5,222 bases of DNA. It comes from an uncultured Acetobacteraceae bacterium (GTDB lineage: Bacteria; Pseudomonadota; Alphaproteobacteria; Acetobacterales; Acetobacteraceae). Position 1 is the stretch's first letter, and the number at the start of each line of letters is the position of its first letter. This document shows, one piece after another, positions 1 through 4,294 of this stretch. The stretch spans positions 1 to 5,222 of the forward strand of contig CAIMEK010000178.1 of the NCBI GenBank assembly GCA_903839965.1, read 5' to 3'. The notes under the pieces were generated by a model, which was not told the origin of the DNA, did not search any database, and was given only the letters and a program-made list of their open reading frames with translations. The translations under genes were made by a program, and so were the position numbers.

Positions 1-62
1 GTGAGGAGATGTTGAGGCATCCCCTACCCCCCTCTCGCCAAGACCCCCTAAACGAATGGGTT

Positions 63-108
63 CCAAGGGCCCCTCGGCCCTTGGTGGGTCCAGGGGCGAC
101 GCCCCTGG
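63..108. repeat. Tandem pair of GC-rich perfect hairpins upstream of the phosphodiesterase gene
   Basis: Two perfect inverted repeats stand back to back. The first has 9-bp arms CCAAGGGCC (63-71) and GGCCCTTGG (76-84) with a 4-base loop. The second has 8-bp arms CCAGGGGC (90-97) and GCCCCTGG (101-108) with a 3-base loop. The two units resemble each other (TTCCAAGGGCC against GTCCAGGGGC), so they look like a duplicated module. The second is followed by a pyrimidine-rich stretch CCTTACTTTCT, which would suit termination of a plus-strand gene lying left of the window. A repetitive extragenic palindrome is the other reading. Only 24 bases separate the last arm from the next start codon. The structure is directly visible; the role is inferred. 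Confidence 0.75.
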
Positions 109-132
109 CCTTACTTTCTAGCGGAGGTTCGC

Positions 133-1020
133 ATGCGGTTCGAGTTGCAGGGGCATCGGGGCGCGCGGGGGTTATTTCCCGAGAACACGGTTGAGGGGTT
201 TGTTGCGGCCGAGGCGTTGGGGGTGGATGCGGTCGAGTTGGATGTTGCCGTGACCGCGGATGGGGTGGCGGTGGTGTTCCACGATGTGGCGTTGCATGGC
301 GACATTGTGCGGGGTCCGGGTGGGGCGTGGCTGGCGGGGCAGGGGCCGTTGTTGCGGTCGCTGACGTTGGCCGAATTGTTGCGTTACGATGTCGGGCGGT
401 TGCGGCCTGGCAGTCGCTATGCCGCGGGCTTTCCGCAACAGGTGGCGCGTGACGGGGCATCCGTGCCGCCGTTGCAGGCGGTGTTCGCGGCCACGCGGGC
501 GGTGCGCATCGATGCCGAGTTGAAGACCTTGGCGGATCATCCCGAGGCGACGGTTTCGCCGGCGGAGATGGCGGAGAAGGTGTTGGCGGTGGCGGCGGCG
601 TGTGGGGCGTTGGGTCGGTTGGATGTGCGCTCGTTCGATTGGCGGGGGGTGCGCCATGCGCGGGCGAAGCATCCGGGGTTGCCGGTGACGTTCCTCACCG
701 ATGCGCAGACCGTGGCCAAGGCCGCGGTGTGGTGGGACGGGCCGACCCCGGCCGATCATGGCGGCTCGGTGCCACGGGCGGTGGCGGCCGAGGGGGCCGG
801 GGTGTGTTGGGCGCCGGCGCATCGCGATCTCAGCGAGGCGCAGGTGCAGGAGGCGCGGTCGCTGGGGTTGCGTGTGGTGCCCTGGACGGTCAACGACCCG
901 GCCGACATGGCGCGGTTGATCGGATGGGGGGTGGACGGGATTTGCACCGACCGTCCGGACCTGGCGCGACAAGTAATGGTTCGGGCGGGGCTTCTTCCGG
1001 CGCCGGCCGACCGCGGATAG
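133..1020 (+). CDS. Glycerophosphodiester phosphodiesterase (GDPD family), cytoplasmic
   Basis: This 295-residue enzyme should hydrolyse glycerophosphodiesters from deacylated phospholipids to glycerol-3-phosphate and an alcohol. The family's TIM-barrel signature is intact: the N-terminal HRGARGxxPENT (His8, Arg9, Glu17, Asn18), the metal-binding ELD of VELDVAVTADG (Glu35, Asp37), the second catalytic histidine in VVFHD (His50), ELK at 129-131, and near the C-terminus VVPWTVN followed by GICTDRPDL. There is no signal peptide or membrane segment, so it resembles cytoplasmic UgpQ-type enzymes rather than periplasmic GlpQ. The ATG at 133 is supported by GGAGG at 123-127, five bases upstream, and by the signature starting at residue 8. 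Codons are G- and T-rich, with many TTG leucines. No substrate transporter lies beside it here. The class is secure; the exact substrate is not. Confidence 0.95.
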   Translation: MRFELQGHRGARGLFPENTVEGFVAAEALGVDAVELDVAVTADGVAVVFHDVALHGDIVRGPGGAWLAGQGPLLRSLTLAELLRYDVGRLRPGSRYAAGFPQQVARDGASVPPLQAVFAATRAVRIDAELKTLADHPEATVSPAEMAEKVLAVAAACGALGRLDVRSFDWRGVRHARAKHPGLPVTFLTDAQTVAKAAVWWDGPTPADHGGSVPRAVAAEGAGVCWAPAHRDLSEAQVQEARSLGLRVVPWTVNDPADMARLIGWGVDGICTDRPDLARQVMVRAGLLPAPADRG

Positions 1021-1023
1021 CAA

Positions 1024-1036
1024 CGCTCGAAGAGCG
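1024..1036. terminator. Possible weak terminator hairpin between convergent genes
   Basis: CGCTC (1024-1028) and GAGCG (1032-1036) pair around a 3-base GAA loop in the 30-base gap between two convergent genes. The stem is only 5 bp and no T-run follows on either strand. Position is the main argument for a terminator, so this is a weak call. Confidence 0.25.
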
Positions 1037-1050
1037 AATCTGGCGCGAAC

Positions 1051-1674
1051 CTAGAAGAAGTTGGCGCTGGCGTTGGCGCGGGCGAGCAGGGCTTGCAGGC
1101 GCGGGTCTTCCGGCGCGGTTTCGGCGGTCAGTGTGTCCATGGGCACGAAGTATTCGTGGGGGTGGGGCACCTGGGATTCGGCGAACCCTTGGTAATGGTC
1201 GCGTTTCAGCGCGTACATGACGCGGATATCGCGGACCGGCAGGGTCAGCGGCAGGGCGGGTTGATGGCGCAGCACGCCGGTTGCCCGCCAGCGCGGCGTC
1301 GGGTCGTTGGCGGCGACGGGGGCGAGCAGCCAGGGCACCGGGCAGACGGCCAGCAGCGAGTGGGTGGAGGGGGCGAAGCGCGAGCGTTTGTCGAGCAGGT
1401 TCTGCAGCGAGCTGCACGCTTCGATGGCCAGGATGTCGACGAACGGTTCCGCGACGGTGCCGGCGAAGTTCAACCACAGGCCGTCGGGCAGGGTGCGCAG
1501 CCGGTTGCTGCCGGGCAGTTTGAGAAACGGATGGCCGGGGCTGCTGGTTTCGGTGGGCCGTCCGCGGAGCCACCCGTCATGGCCTTTCAGGGGGCCAGCC
1601 AGTCCGGGTGGGCGCTGCGGCCATTGCCGCAGTCTCGTTCGTACGAGAGAGTCGAGTGACCTGAATTCCTGCAT
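1051..1674 (-). CDS. Protein of unknown function, 207 residues
   Basis: I do not recognise the family. The protein has 207 residues, no signal peptide, no clear membrane helix and a proline-rich first third. The most protein-like part is residues 65-180, with phrases such as GLWLNFAGTVAEPFVDILAIE (65-85, split here for description), LLDKRSRFAPSTHSLL, CPVPWLL, PVRDIRVMYALKRDHYQGF and HPHEYFVPMD. Cysteines are at 87 and 111, with several acidic residues and histidines but no motif that names a reaction. The ATG at 1674 has AGGAG (1681-1685) six bases upstream, a strong start. A long plus-strand reading frame overlaps it (1093-1659), but that one is rich in Gly, Gln and Arg and looks like an antisense shadow. 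The coding strand is C-rich, unlike the other genes here. It appears to be transcribed alone from the intergenic region to its right, through a leader of about 110 bases. Confidence 0.75.
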   Translation of the reverse strand: MQEFRSLDSLVRTRLRQWPQRPPGLAGPLKGHDGWLRGRPTETSSPGHPFLKLPGSNRLRTLPDGLWLNFAGTVAEPFVDILAIEACSSLQNLLDKRSRFAPSTHSLLAVCPVPWLLAPVAANDPTPRWRATGVLRHQPALPLTLPVRDIRVMYALKRDHYQGFAESQVPHPHEYFVPMDTLTAETAPEDPRLQALLARANASANFF

Positions 1675-1689
1675 CGGAGTCTCCTGCGC

Positions 1690-1713
1690 CCGGAATGCCG
1701 CCCCGGCATCCGG
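1690..1713 (-). promoter_or_regulatory. Bulged hairpin in the 5' leader next to the ribosome binding site
   Basis: CCGG (1690-1693) and CCGG (1710-1713) enclose ATGCCG (1695-1700) and CGGCAT (1704-1709), giving a 10-bp stem with a single unpaired base at 1694 and a 3-base loop. In the minus-strand mRNA the stem ends four bases before the Shine-Dalgarno sequence of the 207-residue protein gene. It is not followed by a T-run, so it does not look like a terminator. It could influence translation or mRNA stability, but that role is inferred from position only. Confidence 0.5.
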
Positions 1714-1794
1714 TGCGAAGGAACGTTATCAACTCCTCGGTGGTATCACAATAAGTTGTTTCAACCAGAAGGCGAAATGCTCGGAAATTAACGA

Positions 1795-1823
1795 ATTATA
1801 AAGAGTTGGCGTGCCAAAATGAC
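1795..1823 (-). promoter_or_regulatory. Candidate promoter for the 207-residue protein gene (consensus -10, weak -35)
   Basis: On the minus strand, TATAAT (1795-1800) matches the sigma-70 type -10 consensus exactly. A 17-base spacer places the -35 at 1818-1823, which reads GTCATT and is a poor match to TTGACA. A start of transcription near 1788 would give a leader of about 110 bases. A strong -10 with a poor -35 is typical of activator-dependent promoters, and phased half-sites lie immediately upstream. AT-rich DNA can give a TATAAT by chance, so confidence is moderate. Confidence 0.4.
1806..1817. promoter_or_regulatory. Operator-like palindrome TTGGC-GT-GCCAA inside the promoter spacer
   Basis: TTGGC (1806-1810) and GCCAA (1813-1817) form a near-perfect 12-base palindrome between the candidate -10 and -35 elements, where a bound repressor would block RNA polymerase. 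Its half TTGGCGTG recurs at 1930-1937 on the plus strand and at 2103-2110 on the minus strand. No particular regulator can be named. Confidence 0.35.
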
Positions 1824-1849
1824 CGTCTTTATTTCGTCATTACACCGTC
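1824..1849. repeat. Three CGTC half-sites at an exact 11-base period
   Basis: CGTC occurs on the plus strand at 1824-1827, 1835-1838 and 1846-1849, so the starts are exactly 11 bases apart and lie on the same face of the helix. The outer two extend to CCGTC, the last two to CGTCA. Direct repeats with this period are typical of OmpR/PhoB-type response regulators. The last two units fit the core GTCA of the PhoB box loosely. They would lie about 36-61 bases upstream of the inferred minus-strand transcription start. Confidence 0.4.
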
Positions 1850-1950
1850 AATACTCACAGTTGACATCGCGTCGGCACCTGGGAAGGAAGCCGAAATGGT
1901 CTTCGCTTCGAGCGGCTTGCCCGGCGATGTTGGCGTGATGCATCAAAAGC

Positions 1951-1972
1951 CTGTGGATACAATGATCCACAG
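1951..1972. repeat. 8-bp inverted repeat CTGTGGAT/ATCCACAG, second terminator or paired DnaA-box-like sites
   Basis: CTGTGGAT (1951-1958) and ATCCACAG (1965-1972) are perfect 8-bp arms around a 6-base loop. Read on the minus strand the hairpin is followed by GCTTTTG, so it could be a back-up terminator behind gltA. Read differently, each arm lies in a 9-mer one base away from the DnaA box TTATCCACA: GTATCCACA on the minus strand (1952-1960) and TGATCCACA on the plus strand (1963-1971), facing each other. The terminator reading fits the neighbours better. Confidence 0.5.
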
Positions 1973-2030
1973 CCCCATCACGGCTTTCAGAACGGCGCCG
2001 CGACGCACAATTATCTCGAGTCGTTTGAAT

Positions 2031-2057
2031 GCAAAAACCGCATGGCTGCAATGCGGT
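2031..2057 (-). terminator. Rho-independent terminator of gltA
   Basis: On the minus strand, ACCGCAT and ATGCGGT form a 7-bp stem (plus-strand positions 2037-2043 and 2051-2057) around a 7-base loop. The last stem base is the first of an uninterrupted TTTTT (2033-2037). It begins 57 bases beyond the gltA stop codon. Stem, loop and T-run all have the expected form and orientation. Confidence 0.75.
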
Positions 2058-2114
2058 CGCCTGCCCCGGGCAAAACCGGCCCCCCCAACCGGCTCCCCAG
2101 GGCACGCCAACCCC

Positions 2115-3425
2115 TCAGCCGCGCTGCGACAGCGGAACATAATCGCGCTGCTTCGCCCCCGTGTAGACCTGCCGCGGCCGCCCGATCCGCTGCGTCGGGT
2201 CCTCGACCTGTTCCCGCCACTGGCTGATCCACCCCACCGTGCGCGCCACCGCGAACAGCACCGTGAACATGCTGGTCGGGAAGCCCATCGCCTTGAGGAT
2301 GATCCCCGAATAGAAATCCACATTCGGATACAGCTTGCGCTGCACGAAATACTCATCGTTCAGCGCGATCTTCTCCAGCTCCATGGCCAGGTCGAGCAGC
2401 GGATCACCCTTGATCCCAAGCTCCGACAGAACCTCGTGGCAGGAATTCATCATGATCTTCGCGCGCGGATCATAGTTCTTGTAGACCCGGTGGCCGAAGC
2501 CCATCAGCCGCACACTGCTGTTCTTGTCCTTCACACGCTCGATGAAGCCCTTGATGTTGTCGACGTGGCCAATCTCGGCCAGCATCTTCAACACCGCCTC
2601 GTTGGCCCCGCCATGCGCCGGCCCCCACAGGCTGGCGATGCCCGCCGCGATGCAGGCGAACGGGTTGGCCCCGGTGGAGCCGGCCAGCCGCACCGTGCTG
2701 GTCGAGGCATTCTGCTCGTGGTCGGCATGCAGAATGAGAATGCGATCCATCGCCCGCGCCAGCACCGGATTGACCTTGTACTCCTCCGGCGGCACCGCGT
2801 TCATCATGTGCAGGAAGTTCTCGGCATAGCCAAGGTTGTTCCGCGGATACATGAACGGCTCGCCGATCGAGTACTTGTAGGCCCACGCCGCGATGGTCGG
2901 CAGCTTGGCGATCAGCCGGAACGCGGCGATGCGCCGATGCTCCGGGTTACTGATGTCCAGGCTGTCGTGATAGAACGCCGACATCGCGCCCACCACGCCG
3001 CAGATCACCGCCATCGGGTGCGCATCGCGACGGAACCCGTTGTAGAAGCTGCGCAACTGCTCGTGCACCATGTTGTGGCGCAGCACGCCCAGCTCGAACT
3101 CGCTCTTCTGCGCCGCGGTCGGCAGTTCGCCGTTCAGCAGCAGGTAGGCCACCTCCAGGAACGACGACTTCTCGGCCAACTGCTCGATCGGGTAGCCGCG
3201 ATGCAGCAGCACCCCGACATCGCCGTCGATATAGGTAATCGTGCTGTCGCAGGAGGCGGTGTTGCCGTAGCCCGGGTCGTAGGTGAACACGCCGAGTTCG
3301 TCGTACAGCTTGCGGATATCGGCAACCTGCGGCCCGATGGTGCCGGGCTTCAGCGCCAGCTTGGTCGATTTGTTGGTGCCATCCAGAGTGACAGTGATCG
3401 AACCGGCTGCATTCGTGCCGCTCAT
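2115..3425 (-). CDS. gltA: Citrate synthase
   Basis: This 436-residue enzyme condenses acetyl-CoA and oxaloacetate to citrate, the entry step of the TCA cycle. The length and the N-terminal domain fit the long Gram-negative type II form, which in relatives is hexameric and inhibited by NADH; that allosteric behaviour is family knowledge. Visible landmarks are LHADHEQNASTSTVR (232-246), LWGPAHGGAN with catalytic His271, the family signature GFGHRVYKNYDPR with His312 (309-321), and NVDFYSG with catalytic Asp370. All three active-site residues are present. The frame is open 29 codons further upstream, but ATG at 3425 is chosen because GAGGG (3431-3435) lies five bases before it and the conserved sequence begins shortly after. 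The 182-base upstream gap must hold the promoter; CATAAT at 3463-3468 is a possible -10 but lacks a matching -35. A clear terminator follows. Confidence 0.97.
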   Translation of the reverse strand: MSGTNAAGSITVTLDGTNKSTKLALKPGTIGPQVADIRKLYDELGVFTYDPGYGNTASCDSTITYIDGDVGVLLHRGYPIEQLAEKSSFLEVAYLLLNGELPTAAQKSEFELGVLRHNMVHEQLRSFYNGFRRDAHPMAVICGVVGAMSAFYHDSLDISNPEHRRIAAFRLIAKLPTIAAWAYKYSIGEPFMYPRNNLGYAENFLHMMNAVPPEEYKVNPVLARAMDRILILHADHEQNASTSTVRLAGSTGANPFACIAAGIASLWGPAHGGANEAVLKMLAEIGHVDNIKGFIERVKDKNSSVRLMGFGHRVYKNYDPRAKIMMNSCHEVLSELGIKGDPLLDLAMELEKIALNDEYFVQRKLYPNVDFYSGIILKAMGFPTSMFTVLFAVARTVGWISQWREQVEDPTQRIGRPRQVYTGAKQRDYVPLSQRG

Positions 3426-3542
3426 TGTTTCCCTCATCTCAGGCGGCGTTGCAGGCCGCCGAATTATGGTGCCGAACCGCGATCCGGGGCGATCCCGAAC
3501 GTCTCCGTGCACACCGGAAAGCTAAGGTGGAGGGTGCGCCAG

Positions 3543-3554
3543 CGCAACCTTCGC
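3543..3554 (-). repeat. 12-base exact repeat GCGAAGGTTGCG, copy upstream of gltA
   Basis: On the minus strand GCGAAGGTTGCG occurs here, 117 bases before the gltA start. An identical copy in the same orientation precedes the next gene upstream (4260-4271). Its TTGCG core could serve as a -35: TTGCGC is followed after 17 bases by TAGCTT, a poor -10. It may be a shared promoter or regulator element, or chance. Confidence 0.3.
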
Positions 3555-3607
3555 GTCCGCAACAATTTGCCGCGGCACGCCGCCGGGCACCCGGGATGCA
3601 GCCGCCC

Positions 3608-4174
3608 TCAGAAACGCGGGTTCGCCCCGTTGCGCCACAAACCGAGCCGGTCGGCCCGCGCGCTCGCCTCCGCCGCCGCCAGCCCGGGGCTTTCGGCCCG
3701 CGCCCAGCCGCCCGCCACCAGGGCGTGGTTGAGCTCGGTGCCGCCCGCCTCGCACACGCCCTGCGCCAGCCCGGCGCCGTCGTGCCCACTCAACCGGCAG
3801 GCGACGCGGCGGTCGCGCACCAGGCTGCCCAGCGCGGCACTCGCCGCCGCGCCGCAATCGTAGGCCGCGCCCTGGCCGTCCACGCAGGCCCGGCCGCGCG
3901 CCGGCGCCGCCACGCCGTGCAGCCGCACCACGAAGTCCTGCAGGCGCAACGTCGCGCCGTCCACCACCGCCACGTGCCGGGGCTCCGCCGCCACCGCGTC
4001 CGGCGCCGCCGGCGCACTGCCGAGCAGTTCGGAAGGCCGGGCGGTCAGCAACACGACGGCGGCGCAACCGGCGAGCGCAATCCCCGCGAGAACACCGCGC
4101 CGCAGCACCAAATCGAAGTTGGACAGCTCAAGGCGACCGCCGCTGAAAATCCGGCGGGGGCGTTGCAGCGGCAT
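3608..4174 (-). CDS. Envelope-targeted staphylococcal-nuclease-fold (thermonuclease-like) protein, probably catalytically inactive
   Basis: This 188-residue protein has an N-terminal hydrophobic segment (27-44) after Arg25-Arg26, so it should be exported or anchored, then an Ala/Pro linker (45-66) and an SNase-like domain (67-185). The domain is recognisable from VVDGATLRL (70-78), VRLHGVAAP (83-91), YDCG (105-108), the GLAQGVCEAGG...NHALVAGGWA run (135-159) and the ending GLWRNGANP. Against S. aureus nuclease, Arg35 is kept (Arg84), but Asp21, Asp40, Glu43 and Arg87 are matched by Ala74, Ala89, Ala92 and Ala134, so both calcium ligands and both other catalytic residues are lost. Cys97, 107, 126 and 141 could form disulphides. 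LAGC at 34-37 matches a lipobox, although the hydrophobic run continues past the cysteine. ATG at 4174 is chosen over an upstream TTG because GAGGAGGG (4183-4190) lies eight bases before it. It is likely a binding or structural protein; nuclease activity is doubtful. Confidence 0.85.
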   Translation of the reverse strand: MPLQRPRRIFSGGRLELSNFDLVLRRGVLAGIALAGCAAVVLLTARPSELLGSAPAAPDAVAAEPRHVAVVDGATLRLQDFVVRLHGVAAPARGRACVDGQGAAYDCGAAASAALGSLVRDRRVACRLSGHDGAGLAQGVCEAGGTELNHALVAGGWARAESPGLAAAEASARADRLGLWRNGANPRF

Positions 4175-4259
4175 AAGCCGGGCCCTCCTCACCAAAAACT
4201 GATCAGGACGCCGCCATGCCTAGCGCGCGGACATGCTGAGCGCAAGCCGCGACTTGTAA

Positions 4260-4271
4260 CGCAACCTTCGC
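4260..4271 (-). repeat. 12-base exact repeat GCGAAGGTTGCG, copy upstream of the nuclease-like gene
   Basis: This is the second copy of the element also found at 3543-3554, in the same orientation, 85 bases before the start of the nuclease-like gene and 23 bases beyond the CHAD gene stop. Here no convincing -10 is found 16-18 bases downstream of TTGCG. Confidence 0.3.
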
Positions 4272-4294
4272 ATGCCGGTCGATTCGAGTCGCTG

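Larger units (their letters stand above)
1675..2114. other. Long intergenic region, AT-rich in its centre and dense in regulatory-looking signals
   Basis: No convincing gene is seen in these 440 bases. A minus-strand frame at 1848-2105 has no recognisable protein content and runs through the gltA terminator. The stretch from about 1720 to 1870 is much richer in A and T than the flanking genes. Separate entries describe the contents: a leader hairpin, a candidate promoter with an operator-like palindrome, phased half-sites, an 8-bp dyad and a terminator. Both flanking genes are on the minus strand, so the region is the 3' end of gltA transcription followed by the promoter of the 207-residue protein gene. 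Confidence 0.7.

Noticed and set aside
172..1023. Minus-strand 283-codon frame opposite the phosphodiesterase gene
   Set aside because: It is rich in Arg, His and Pro with no family motif, and lies antisense to a gene with complete GDPD motifs.
1093..1659. Plus-strand 188-codon frame opposite the 207-residue protein gene
   Set aside because: Gly/Gln/Arg/Val-rich composition and no good ribosome binding site; the minus-strand frame has a strong start and more varied protein-like content.
1788..1802. CtrA-like site TTAA-N7-TAAA
   Set aside because: The second half differs from TTAA by one base and such AT-rich near-matches are expected in this stretch.
1811..1828. Sigma-54 promoter from TGGCAC on the minus strand
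   Set aside because: The GC of the -12 element is absent at the required spacing; the sequence there reads CT.
1861..1866. Perfect TTGACA on the plus strand as a -35 element
   Set aside because: No acceptable -10 lies 16-18 bases downstream and no plus-strand gene or evident small RNA follows.
1848..2105. Minus-strand 85-codon frame downstream of gltA
   Set aside because: It runs through the gltA terminator and the dyad, and its product resembles no protein family.
3463..3468. CATAAT as the gltA -10 element
   Set aside because: A five-of-six match at a plausible distance from the start, but nothing like a -35 at 16-18 bases, so it is noted in the gltA entry and not called.
3583..3594. CCGGG-CA-CCCGG palindrome downstream of the nuclease-like gene as a terminator
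   Set aside because: The loop would be only two bases and no T-run follows on the minus strand.
1806..3863. Plus-strand open frame of 685 codons across gltA and the nuclease-like gene
   Set aside because: It is antisense to citrate synthase, has a biased His/Arg/Gln/Val composition typical of GC-rich shadows and shows no recognisable domain.
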